A model generated the notes under the pieces. That model was not told where the DNA came from. It saw nothing but the letters and a program-made list of their open reading frames with translations, and made no database searches. Made by a program: the position numbers and the translations under genes. From contig NC_091866.1 of NCBI RefSeq assembly GCF_019399895.1, positions 10,285,308-10,349,307 of the forward strand: DNA of 64,000 nt, written 5' to 3'. Source of the DNA: Cardiocondyla obscurior (lineage: Eukaryota > Arthropoda > Insecta > Hymenoptera > Formicidae). Positions within the stretch are counted from its first letter, which is position 1. Every line of letters begins with the position of its first letter. Positions 37,101 through 49,966 of this stretch are shown here, one piece after another.

Positions 37101-37996
37101 ACGGGACGGTCGGAATCTAAATGAGAAAAAGGAGGAAAGACGAAGGGAAGAGGAGAAAAACGGAGAGTTGACGCGAACGCGATTATATTCCAATCCTGCG
37201 GAAAGCGAGCCGAGTAGTTACGACCCGGTGGGAAGGCGCCGCGGGTTCGCCCCCGCCGCCCGTCTGACTCTGCCCGACCTTTTCTACTTTCGACTATCTC
37301 CCCGGACTACGCGCGGGGCATTCTTCCACGTTGATATACGCGAGCCTGCCATATATCTCGGTGGTTAGCGGCGGTTTTCAGGTCGTTAGTGGCGCGAATA
37401 GGACGGCGGGCAGAACGCGACAGTGGGTAGGGCGGAAAACGCGCGAGATTCCCCGGCGAAACTTTCCGGGAAGCAGTTTCACCCGCGAGTGGAGGACGGT
37501 ACGGCAATCAGCCGCGACCTCGCTTCTTCTCCTTGCCCGCGGTTCGTGTCAACACGGCGATAAGTTAAATTCTCGAGGAGAGTTTAAGCTTCGCCCGTCA
37601 CCTCGACGGAATTGCAGTCGCGCCGGCCTCGTTCAGCTCGATTAGGATTGTCGTAAACTAACGGCCGCCGATCCGTTTGAGTCGCGGGGGTTGTTTGCCG
37701 GAAAGCTTACCGACGCGACGCCGGGAGCTCTCGAGCGTGCCAGAGATTTGCATCTTCGAATGTAGGTCCGCGCTATTTTCGTATGCTCCGAATCTCCTTT
37801 AAAGTCGAATCTCTTTCCTCGCTTCCCGTCTTATTCTTTTTTTTTTTTCTTTTTTTTTATGCCGCACATTCGCTCAATAGCTTCCCTGGCAGCTGAAATC
37901 GCAAGTCATAGCCGGCTATTAGAACGTTCGTGTGATTTAAGAAAGATCGATTGGCGCGCAGTCTCCCGAGATCGTCTCGAGAGAAGAAACTGCAGG

Positions 37997-38039
37997 TCGC
38001 CGCCGTCGCCGTCGCCGTCACCGTCACCGTCGCCGTCGC
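37997..38039. repeat. GCCGTC/ACCGTC hexanucleotide repeat
   Basis: About seven units of a 6-nt repeat with A/G variation (GCCGTC and ACCGTC), not in a recognised gene. Confidence 0.9.
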
Positions 38040-41000
38040 ACTGTTTGTAAACAGCATCGATCGACGGTTGCTCGGTTTAATCGGATCACCAGCTAATCCG
38101 ACCGTCGGCGCTCGCTAAACGTTACTTCAATTTTTTAGCTTGCCGCTTAAATGCCGCCCCGCAAATCGTCCATCAATCGCGCGATTGCCCTTTTTTTTTT
38201 TTTTTTATCTCCCTTCCCACCCGCCGCGCCGACCGCAATTTATTTGCCCATCCGTTTATCCAGAGTTGTTTCACTTGGGCGGGCCCGAGTTCTTCTCACG
38301 CAATTTCGGTGCATTTCAGTCATCGAGCGTGCCTTCGAAATCTATATTGCGCAATAAATTTAGTTCTGAACAACGGCGCGTTTATCTCAAATCACGCACG
38401 TCGATGTTTATTAATTGTAAAAAAAAAAAAAGATAGTTGAATAATCTTAATAAACGATACATTTCTCCCGATTGTTTCGTTCAAAAATTTTATAAACTTT
38501 TTATATGCGATCAATTTTATCGTACTTTACTTGTGCTACGTAAGCACGAAACTCTAGAATCTTTGCACCATCACGGACGCGGGAGATCACGAGGCTAAGC
38601 TGGTCGACAGTTCGCTAAGAGTTTGGGCCATCGATCGTCGAAAGTTTCTCGCGAGATCGGCCGAAAATCAGAGAAGCTTTTAACCCTTTCGATCTATAGG
38701 AACGACGGTGCGAATATGCCGCAGGCCGATGTGCCGATCCACCGATGCGCCAAGAATGATCGAAGGACTTTGCGGAAGCAAGTTTCATCGTAACACGTCG
38801 CAATCGGTTCGCGGAGTGCGTTATCATCGGAAAATTTATAGTCGATGCAACGTTATTGAGATTAAGCGTCCAATGCGAAATAGATCTTAAGCAGAATTAA
38901 GCAAGTACATTTAACGAGAAAGTGCCTTTAAAAACAATCATAACTTTACAACATTATCCGTTTTTTTGTGTCATTTACCGGTTCGTATTTAAATCTATAA
39001 ATATATAATAAAAGAATAGAGAACGAAATTAATTTTCGACAAAGTTCTAATTAAAAATTAATACTTCGAAAAAAAAGATTAATAGCCGCGGAATCCTCAG
39101 GACCACAACCACAATTCCGCTTTGAAATGGACCGTTTTTCCTCTGCGCGAACTTGTATTCGTAAACTTGATTTGATCCATCCGGCCGTCTCCCCTTCATC
39201 CTTCGGGTATCAAGGGTCGGGATTTCGCGGACACAAAGCCTCGAGCGCTCGCCGGACGGCAGCGGACACTTATCTCGCGGGGGACGATTTCCGGCGTGGA
39301 TATTATACGTGTGAATTCTCCGCGGCGCGAATATTGTTCATCGATCCTGCCCGGTGCTAATTTGCCAAATTACTCCTCGCCCTCGAGAAAGGCGCGCTCG
39401 TTAGCAACTTGGGCGTAAATGGACGCGCTCCTGCGCGCTCATGGCGTACGCGTGTCACGGAAGACGACGCGATTAAATTAGGGCCATAACTCGTCGGGAT
39501 TAATTTTCGCCGATGCAAACACGCCGCGGCGGCGGATTTTCACGAGAGAGAAAGCGCGGTCTGCCACGCGTTAATTTCTCTCACGGCCCGAGATTTTTAC
39601 AAGGGACCGGCTAACTCTATTCCCAGTGGTGCGAGACGCAAAGAACGAAACGTTTCTTTCCGCGATTTTGACAAGTACACCTGCGGGTTGAGATACTGTG
39701 ACCGCACGTGCCGCACATTTAGCTCTCTTTTTTTCTCTCTCTTTCTCTTTCTTTTCCTACATCGTCTTGCTTTTATAAATATATTTGATTACATTATTAA
39801 AAATATTAATTGGAGGTACGTTATAGAATCATTCACGTTTCTTGATTAGAGATTTCATACGCAACTAAAAGATCGTATTTTATACTTGCTATTATATCGT
39901 ATTATTTTTAAAAGTTTCAGTAAACTCAGTGAACTCTGCTGAAAAGTATTTACATTTATCGAATTAATTTTTTCACTTTTGACTTGAAAGCATATACTAT
40001 TTACGAATATTTTCCTACACACGCGGAATTTCGCGAAATCGCGGCTGTTTTGCGATTTGGCTGACGATACGGATTCAGAGCGCGGGCGTTTTAATTCCAA
40101 ATGTACGGAGAAATTGTAACGCTTGAATAGATAAGTCAGCGCGCAGCGGACCATGAATGTCGACAAGAAAACAGCGAGATAATCAAGGATACAAAGGATT
40201 GTTAGGAAGCGCACGCCGCTAATGCATTTTCTGATGTTTCCGCTACAAAACTCTCGGCGGGCTTTGCGTGCGCTCAAGTAACTTTGTGATAATAATCTGT
40301 CGGATTCGTGAAGCTCCTGTAATAATGGCCGCTCGTTTCTCATTTTCCCGTCATCGAATCCGTTCTTATCGAGTTTTCACTGTCCGACGAATTCCCCTTT
40401 CGCGGGGTAGAGGAGGATGCTACCCCCAAATTATATCACTGCGCGCCTCGTTTATCTCATATACCTCAAGCATTTCTTTCCGCCGCCAGCTTTAATTTTC
40501 TTTGCGCGAGCTGTACGTAGGATGAAAAATAAGCGAAAGGACTTTCTCGACTGCCGGGAAGATATACGAAGCGCGGGATGTGATGTAGTACCGGACGTTA
40601 TTGATTTATGCGCTTGTACAAAACGCATTACTGTTTTAGACAAAAAAAAAAAAATCCCACAAATTGTCACTGGCATATTTCTCTTTCGTTAGAGAAATAA
40701 TTAGAAGATGAAGAAAACAATAAAAAAAAATAAAAAAAAACGGAAACAATTATTTGTTTGCGTAGAAAAATAATTATTGGTATTTTCATTGAATCGTGCG
40801 ATTCTGTACGCGCCGAGCTTTCCGGCCTTTCCGACGTCTTAACGTATCTGGAATTTAAATAGAGAGTGCGAGATTCACCGACACCGAACGCCCGCTTTGT
40901 CTACTTTAATCTGCGTTAATCTGGCTTTGTGTACCACGATTCGCGTAAAAGCGGTATCAAGCGTGCAATCAAAAGCGTCGGGAGGACAAACGCGTTTTGC

Positions 41001-43331
41001 GAGAGGAAAGACGGAGGAGTTGCGGCGACGGATGACTGGAAATGTCTGGCGAATTTGTATGACTTGTTGTCTACCCGGCTAGGAGTTTTGAGTAATCGCC
41101 TTCGCTCTCCTTCGTATACCGTAGCTCCGAACCCTACGTTCGGTCGTCACTCTCGCGCGCGCAAGACCTACCCGGGGGCACTCTTTACTCTCCTATCAAC
41201 GGCGCCCAACGTCGTCGTGGTCGACCGTTGTCCTAAGATTGTCCTCAGAATCGAGGCGTGCATGCAGGCACTCTCGGAATCTCGTTTGTACATTTATTTT
41301 ACCCCCTTGTTCTTTCCCTCGCCTCCCATCTCTCTCTCTTTCTCTCTTTCACTCATTTTTTTCTCGCTCCTTTTCCCGACCCTTCGACTCGCTGTCGCAG
41401 TCGGAGTGGCACGGAACGGTGGGAAATAAATGGCCCCTAATGGATTTCTTAGACGTGCGCGCGGACGCGGACGCGGCGGAACTCAGGTGCAGTCAGGAGT
41501 GCCTCGGCTCTCGAAAGTACGGCGGAACTCTAAATTACAGGAATCGCTGCTTCTCATCTCGTCTCCTTCCCTAGCTATCTCGCGCTCTCTTTCGCTCCTC
41601 GCCCTTTTTCCCCTGTTCCTCCTCGACTGTTCGGCAGATCACAGCTGCGCGACCTTATCGATGCCGATGAAAACTTTTCACCGTCGTGCCACTATGGTCG
41701 TGTGCGAACTTTTCGCCTTCGCCAATAATCTCGGCGACATCGCGGTGACCTCGACCGCACACACACGGTCTCTCGCTTTTCTTCGCCTTCTCTCGCTCTG
41801 GCTCTTGGCTCCGCGCGCTCTCGCGTTCGCGGTGATTTTTCAACCTGTCCCGCGCGACTCGGCGAATTGCCGACCGGCACAAAGCGTAATTTTATTTGTC
41901 AGATTTATTCCGGGTCTTTTTCAACGTTTACCAGTCATCGTCCCGGAGAGGTAGCAGGTAGAAACGTCAGAACATGCGTCGTGTATCTTCACCGCATAAA
42001 GATAGACGTTTAATTTTGCGGGTTGCGTCACGCTCGCGTCTCGAATTTTATATGCGACTTTATATGCGCGTTTTGCATGACATTAATACGGGAAAGAGCG
42101 GACCGCATCAGCCGTCTTATATTTAGAGTCTTTACGACTTTACGAAATAAAAAGAAAAAACGGTAAAAGTCACGTCTCGAGGACGCTTTCCAACTCGGAA
42201 ATTGTCAAGAAACCGTCGCGCCGGTTTTTATATCCATTATGACAACTTATTTTCGTCAATTTGAGACGAGCCGAGCACCGGCATAACTTGACTGTCGTAA
42301 TGGCGCGGAAATAAAAGGTCTGGTTTGGCGGGGGTGTGATAAAACTGAAAATCGTAGGGATTTTCCTGGATAATCGCGCCCCGGAGCCCGTCCTTCTTTT
42401 TGCAGGCACGAAAAGTTTTCCTTCTTTGTCAATAATCTCGATGGATTTCGACCGACACCCGAGAATCTCTTATTTCCCCGCCATTGAAGCTTTCCTCCCG
42501 GTTAGCAGCCGCCTTTGGCGGAGCACGCGTCTCGCACTCGTACATACAAATTCGCTTGTAAATTTTATCTCTGTCCTTTTTCCATTTTGGCATTTTCCTC
42601 CGCGCAACGGCGTTCCGTTTACTCCATTTGAGCGGCGGAACGTTGGCGATGAATAATTCTTGGCGAAAACGTTATCGGTGCATCGCGTGAGATCGCGAAG
42701 GATAAATTACGAACGAGGCCGAATGGGCTATTTTAACACCGACTGATTAAACGAAACAGAACGCACGTGCGTTACGTTACCGTTTATCTAACGCCCACGC
42801 TAGTTACCAAAAATAATTATCGAACCCGTGCAATTAAAGAAAGATTTTTAACGTCGAGAATTACCTTCCGAGTCGATTGTAGAAGCGAGTTATTTTCAGC
42901 TTAATTCAGCCACTGATTGACGTTGAAAGTTATTACCCGTACTATAGGAAGAGCATATATTTGCTCATGCAAGATCTCCCCGTCGTAGACTCGATTTTCC
43001 TCTGTGCGAAATTCCGCGTTGCAAATAATTGCGAGGGCGTGGATGGTACACCAAGGTGCACGACTAAGAATCCTTCCCTGGAACACTATCACGCTCTCGC
43101 AATTGCTCTAATCCCTATACGGGGGCGATACATTTAATGACCGTTTCGTGGATTCTCCCGTTCGACGGAAGCCCCGGCGACGAGACGACGGAATTTCCGT
43201 CGTGCCGAGCGCTATAATTGAGAGAACCGGGCGCCACGGCGATGCTAATTCCGCGAGTTGCTAACAAAACAATTTAACGCGATTCATACATAAATCACCG
43301 CCGGTGAATAAAAGTTTTCCTCGCCACAGCC

Positions 43332-43360
43332 GGGCGGGAAGAGGGGGTGGGAGGGGGGGG
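43332..43360 (+). other. G-quadruplex motif, plus strand
   Basis: Five G runs (3, 3, 5, 3, 8) with loops of 1, 4 (A-A-G-A), 1 and 1 nt: an excellent match to the quadruplex rule. A partner on the other strand lies 210 nt away. Confidence 0.8.
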
Positions 43361-43569
43361 AGAAGCTCACCACGGACGGACAGCGACAGACGAGCTTGAA
43401 AGGACCCGTCGCCGTCCTTCGATGTACTTCGCCGTCATTTTCGCTCGGCGGAGAAGTGAGAGTCGAAGCTTTCCCAGGCGCGCACAGCCGGTTTCCTTCA
43501 GCCCCTTGCTGACACTCTAAATCTCGTTTGGAAATCTCGCTTCTTCGATAATCCATTCCCGGGCGTTTG

Positions 43570-43600
43570 CCCCCCCCCTCTCCCTCCCCCGTCTTCTCCC
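43570..43600 (-). other. G-quadruplex motif, minus strand
   Basis: Four C runs (9, 3, 5, 3) on the plus strand with spacers of 3, 1 and 7 nt, so a quadruplex can form on the minus strand. Confidence 0.75.
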
Positions 43601-44769
43601 GGGCCGCCGCTTCGGTCTGAATCGCGCGCTCCTTGCAGCGCGGCGTTTTCCTCCGGCTGCACAGGGAATAATAAATGCGTCTTAATGACGCAAAGCCGAG
43701 ACCAATGAGACGCGTCGGTATAAGATATAAATCTCGGATATAGAGGAAATTGTTAGTTAAAATAGAACGGCGTTAAAATAGAACGCCGGCGAGCGTCGCG
43801 ATGCATTCAGTGATCCATGAAGCTTTTCCTACATTACGGACGATTAGAGAATTGCTCGAACGACGGGGAAGCGCTCCTTCGAATTAAAGTTTAAAATTTA
43901 TCGCTTTATTAAACTGTCTTCCGTTAAATTGGTATTGATTGGCGTTAAACTTCCACGTCCTCCCAGCGTCTCGAATAAATATATTTAATTCTCCGCACTG
44001 AAGAAAAGATAATTAAGGAAATTGCGAATGTTTGTTCGGTTTACTTAACGCAGATAACCCGTCCGTAAGACGAGCAAACTTCTTTTTTTCTTCTCTTTTT
44101 TTTCTTCGCCGTTAATTAAATCGTTTAAAAAGAGAGAAACAGACGGAAGTTTTGTACGTTGTACGAAGAGACAAATATGGGTATCGACAATTTAGAGATT
44201 TACCGCATATATGAGAAAGGTAACGCAACATTGTTGAATTGCATTTACGGTTTAGAAATTATTAAAATTATCACGACTCCTCTTAAGTAACGGCTGTTTT
44301 TCGCTCGAGAAAGACGGGGGGGAAGGCGCAGAAAAAGTGAAAAGAAACTATAGCCCGACGTATTCCCTGCTCCGGAAATATCCGGATCGCTGGACGTGCG
44401 TTAGTGCATTTGACAAGCCCAGTCCCCTGGTAGTCTTAGCGCTGTGAAAACTCGACCTTCGTTGGCGCCGTCACGAATGACGAAAGTTTCCGCCGCTACG
44501 TGACGAGTACGTCGCCCTTTTCCACCCCGCGCCGCTGTTGTCGCCGTCGTCATCCTCTCGCCTGCCAACGAACGACGTTGAAATAACGTAAAAAAAAAAA
44601 AAAAAAAGAAGCAGGAAAAACTGTAAACTGAAGTAACTCCCTGGAAGTCGTCCGATCGATCGCATTGTGTCTCTCACCGCATGATCGCCTCCCCCCTCAG
44701 GGGTACACTCGAAAGTTTCTTCGTCGAGGTTTCGCGATGGGGTAGTTTCTGATACAGCACCGTCATTTC

Positions 44770-44791
44770 CTCTCTCTCTCTCTCTCTCTCT
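44770..44791. repeat. (CT)11 microsatellite
   Basis: Uninterrupted CT dinucleotides on the plus strand. Confidence 0.95.
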
Positions 44792-45860
44792 TTCTTTCTG
44801 TTCCTCATTTTCCCTCGCCACTTGTTTCGGTTCTCTCGCCCCCCGACCCTCCCCCTTCAAGCGTCCACCTTCTCATCCCGCTACCATGGTTGCACTAATG
44901 TTATTCGGGCTGTGTTCTCGGCATAAAGTGTTACCCTCTTGGGTTCCTCGTTTCATCCTTGCCTCTCTCGTGGTTTTATATAATTTTTTTATTGGCCGTA
45001 TGCTTCGCCGACCGAAACATGCGCCGGAAAATTCGTACGAGAATATTCGAGGATGTCGCTTTAATTTACATCCCTACTACAAGGTACGTACACGACGGAC
45101 ACGAGAGCGCCGGAATATAATATTACACTTGCGCCGGAAGAAATTCCAGGGTGACAACAGCGCGCGATGCCGGATTGCGAGAGGATTTTGCGCCGCGGGC
45201 GCGAAATGGAGGCTAATGAAACAAAAGGTAAAACCCACGTCGCCCGCGGATTGAATAACACACGTCCAACCGGAGTCCTTTCCCCCGCTGCGGTTCGATT
45301 GTCGGCCGCACCGCTCTATCAATGGTATCAATAGCGCTATTATTCGCTTGACCATTTCGGTTCCGCTACAGTGATCTCTGTCGTTTACCTCGCGCGGTCG
45401 CGTCGCGACGCTTCTTTGTGCGCGCCGCGGAGACTGCGAGGTGACATTTGCGAATTTTGTTTTCGCAACCCCGACCCTTCCGGGGCGTCCGGTCCCTTTC
45501 TTCCACCGTTATCGCCGCGCTCCTTCCTTTGTTCGACTGCCGCGGGGAAAACGTGGAAGCGAGAGACGGGTTTCATCGCGACACGATGATGAATGCCGCA
45601 ATGTCCGCCTCGAGGCGAGGAAACAGCACGGCCTCGTATGCTAGTGTTCGCGTGCGTCTGGTATAGACCGCATGCCGGGATTGCCCAAAAGCACAGGGGG
45701 GGGGTTTACGAGATTTCACGTCTACGCCGTTTCTCCCTCTCGCGTTCCCGCGGCCGATGCTTTCGCGAACGCGCTGGATTTATTCGTGCTCCATTTCGCG
45801 CGATTTTCTTCCCGTAAATCCGCGTCCGCTTCGCCAACGCGACGGCTCGCGCCGTGCAAC

Positions 45861-45880
45861 GCGCCGCGCCGCGCCGCGCC
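45861..45880. repeat. (GCGCC)4 pentanucleotide repeat
   Basis: Four tandem GCGCC units in a CpG-rich patch. Confidence 0.95.
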
Positions 45881-48444
45881 CGCCTTCCTTTCGGCGTGGC
45901 GGGCAAAAATTTGCATGCGTTTCAACGGGAAAGCGAGGCATGCCGCGACGGCAGCGGCGCTGGTAATTCGTCGGAAAAATCCGTCGCTCTCTCGCGAGAG
46001 CTTTGCAGCGTCGGTTAACGCCCCTCTCGCGTCCGCTTCTGCATATATTCTACAATGTGCGTTATCAAGTTATATCCTCGCTCCGTCTGTCGAAAGTAAT
46101 GTCAGGGGAGCAAAGGAGCGATAATTCGAAAAATTTCCGCGCTAATATCGCCGCTTCTTTCCGCCCCCTTCGCGCGCAGGTCGTAAATCTTCCTATTATT
46201 CCTTTCCATCGATGGCGCGCTGAGGGATCTATCGTATCGTTCAAGATTAAAATGAAAAATAACGCGCCGTGCTCCGCGCGCGGATAACGCCGGGTAATGG
46301 GATATTTATACGAGCCGACGTTACGTATAATATTTCCCCGTCGCGTCGCGGGCGCGCGTCACTGTTTACCTGCGGATACCTGCTCCGTCGTCCATCCCGA
46401 GCGCTCCTTCGCTTTTGGAGCGCTATCTCACCCTCGCGCATCCCGCAGGCCTGGACCGAGACCGACGGGGAAAAAAAAACCGCGCGGCCGAGAACGAGCC
46501 AATAACGCTGCCGCTACGTTCTCGGTTAGTAACTTTCGCCCTGCAATATAATATACTCTTTCCTCTCTATCGCGTTCAGACGGCGCACGAGGGATTCTCC
46601 AGGCAATAACGGCCAGAAACAAAGCGTGTGGCGCATGCGATCTCTGTTTTTCCTCGGTACGAATTTCGATCTCGCTGATCCCGACCGTTGAAATTCAGAG
46701 CCCGCCGTGGTGAATCTATTAATTTCATTTTCTTCAGTTTTCCCCGCTTCAATGAGGCCGCGCCTCGTTCGTTTTGCGCCGCTTTAGCGAGGCGTAAATC
46801 TCGCGGCGAGGTTGACAGAGAAGAATGGGAGGCGACCTCTCTCACCCGGGCGCGCTCCAATTTTGGCGGTGTCCCGATGCCACGACGAACGCCGACGATT
46901 CTTTAAAACGATATGCCCCGGCGGGACGCGGAATTTACGATAACGCACGGAAGAATCGGGAGATCTAACGTTAAGCGACCCAGCCGGCGAAGGCACTTTA
47001 TCGCGTCGCGCGCGCGAGTGATAATTTTTCCCGCGACGTCTTAATCCTCCTTCGGCGACGCAGACTCGTGACAGAACTCGTCGCGATTCTTATTTCCATG
47101 CCTTTGTCACGTTTCGACGTCAAAAGCGCACGATTTCATTCACGGCGCGAGTCGTAAAGTCGTTAAAATCCTTTTCTCCTGAGGAGGAGCGAGATACTTT
47201 TTGTTTGTACGTATACCGTTTATTGCAACGTTTTACTTACATAGAATGTCGCTTTCTCACGTTTCACGATCTTTGAGGGTTGAAAAGCTTGTTTGGTAAA
47301 TTTGAAAAAAATGGAAGATGATTAATCATCATTATCTGTACATTATCGAACGGCAGAAATACAAACCGGGAGCGTATATCGTTCGCGATTTCGATGCCGC
47401 GGCGCCGCCTTCGGGTAAAAATACACGTGCAGACTTAATTGTTGCGCGTATTTATAAATCGCTTTCTTCGCTAGAGCTTCTTTGCTAAACAACGAGTGCA
47501 TTAGCTCTCGACCTTATTCATGTGACCCCGGTATCCAGTTCGCGTCCCAGAAAAACATGTCGGCGCGGTACGGTCGCAATTTCCTTGAAATGCTTTTTCT
47601 TTTAATATTAAATATCGAGATGGGACGTGCACACCGAGTGCGTGTGTCGGCTGGTCTCGTGTTGAATTTGACGGGCGCGCGCGAGGGATGGAATGGCGAT
47701 TTACAGTAAAGCAGCCGCGTTGCATTTCAATGGTCTCCCGGTCTGAGAGCGAAACTCAATTCGTGGCAAGGTGCGGCGCGAGTGAGCGGTGAGTTAGTGA
47801 CGCCCGGGCCGATACACGGACACCGGGCAGAAATATCCGAAATGGTAATGACATTTAAATGTCATTCATAAACGTCAGCGCGCTGCCGGCGCGGGCGGCA
47901 GAAATTTTCATTTCGACCGGCAAAACGAGGCGCAGCTGCGGCCGAGTGGATTTTGTTAGCATCGCTAAAACGGGAATGCCTCCCCTCCCCCCCTGCGATG
48001 CGCGCCCCGGCCCGTGGCAGATACAAATCCTCAATCGGGGCGAGATCCTTTGAAGAACATTGAAATTTCATTACGGGGCGCGATTAACGCGGGATCGCTG
48101 CATTATTCGCGAGACATCTCCAACGCTCCGCAGTCGTCGATTGCGCCCGGGGAAATACGTTAATTTATTCGTTTCTTATAAGCCATGACTTAAATACGCG
48201 CGTTATTTCGTAAACCCCGATCGCGTGCTTCGGGAGCGAATTGTAGCGATCGCGGGGACGCGAGATTGTTATGGGAAAAAAAAATGTGGATCACGTATGG
48301 CTCGTATTAATGACGTATCATCGCGCCGGGGACGTAATTATTACTGCCCCGACCAAACGCGAAGAGCGCGGGCCCTCGAGGGTGCCGCGAATGTATAATG
48401 CATCTAACCAGGGATGCATCCGTCGCCCCGGCTGTCGAGGGAGC

Positions 48445-48483
48445 TGAATACTTAACTACACGGGCGCATTTGAATACTTAACT
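48445..48483 (+). repeat. Direct repeat of a 13-nt motif, 26-nt period
   Basis: TGAATACTTAACT occurs at 48445-48457 and 48471-48483; each is followed within a few bases by ACACG. Function unknown. Confidence 0.85.
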
Positions 48484-49930
48484 GACACGTTCGAGAGGTG
48501 CGACGTGAAAAAGCGAACGGCGTCGTAAACGTCGCCCGGCATAACGGACGGCACGAATGCTCATTACGATTTTATCCCACCGAGTGCGGGCCGCGATTTC
48601 CGGATTCCCCGCGTCCGTCCACGACGTGTCTTGGCTGCGTATAGATACGAAGAAGAGCCAAGCTTTAGGTATGCATGCCCTCTTGCGCTATTGACGAATA
48701 ATTCAGCCTCCGCGTCTCCTATTTGTCCGTCTGTGTTTCCCGACTCCTTCTGCGACTTCTCTCACCTCGGATCGCGATTGTCTCATACATTATCAATGTA
48801 TTATCGATCTTAATCATCGATTTGTCAATTTATCTTCGTTTTGTGGAATTAAATTTAAAAAAAAACGTATATTTTTTTGTGATAATTAATGAAGTGGGAA
48901 GATAGTTATCACCCTGCGTAAGTTTGCGGAGGATCTAATTGCTTAACTATCGTGAACTTTGTAGTACGTATTTTTTGGTTTCTTTCTTTATAAGTGCGAA
49001 TTTTTTCTATAAATTATGGACTTGGTACATCACATAAATTCTATTCTGTATCGCATAATAAAACACCAAATTGCGTCGATAAATAATGGGATATAATGAA
49101 CCGGATTTTACGAGCGATCTGTATACATTCTCGTACATATAATAAATTGGCAGGATTATTGCGCATACTTTACGATTAAATATGATTAATTCTAATCTAT
49201 CTTACTTTTATTCTATTTTGTAACAGCACGTCTATGAGGCGCATTAATATTAATTAAGAATTAATAATTATGAATTATTTTCGCTCGATGCGCGCTGTGT
49301 AGCGTCGAAATTATAATTGCAGTATCGTGGACTGTAATTTTTCAAATGTGAATGGAAGGTACAAATTATAGTAGTGCCTGAAAGAATTAATATTTCAACG
49401 GATAGTTGCACGCGTCAAAATAATCTCGAAGGAGATAAAGTATTAAATAATAAATAACCCGCCTCTGCATTGCTTCATCGATATTTGACGCCGTCTCGCT
49501 AAAGTCTCTTTTTCTTTTTCTTACTTCTCTGTCTGATGTTCTCTTTAGTTGGCCCTTTACAACACCGATATGACGTTCACTCGCGAAAATACTGATTAAT
49601 CACCGGCACGCGTCACAATAAAGAATTGAACGATCGCGTGACACTTGGTACGGTATTCCCGACGTTGATTACGATGCACGATATGTTCTTTATTATATTG
49701 CGACAGGCAAATTAAGGTATCCTTGTATCACGAAGGTGTTCGTTTATCGCACGTCAGTTTGGCGTTTATTAAATTTATTATTTTAATAACAATTAGGAAT
49801 TAGTATTATTATTTTATATTACTATTTTTACAGAGAAGACTTCTTTTAACGAGGGTTTTTACGCTCGGATTTTTTCAGAGTCGACGCTTTTATTTGATAT
49901 CCATATTTTTTTATAGAAGATTTTCTTTTT

Positions 49931-49966
49931 TTTATACGGTAATAAATTTTATACGGTAATAAATTA
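49931..49966 (+). repeat. Tandem duplication, unit about 17 nt
   Basis: TTATACGGTAATAAATT occurs twice back to back in AT-rich DNA. Confidence 0.85.

Noticed and set aside
41430..41954. 174-codon plus-strand frame with hydrophobic runs
   Set aside because: The leucine/serine-rich parts come from CT-rich DNA; no conserved motif.
44886..45254. 122-codon plus-strand frame starting with a signal-like segment
   Set aside because: The hydrophobic start is followed by arginine-rich sequence without cysteine pattern or domain; probably chance.
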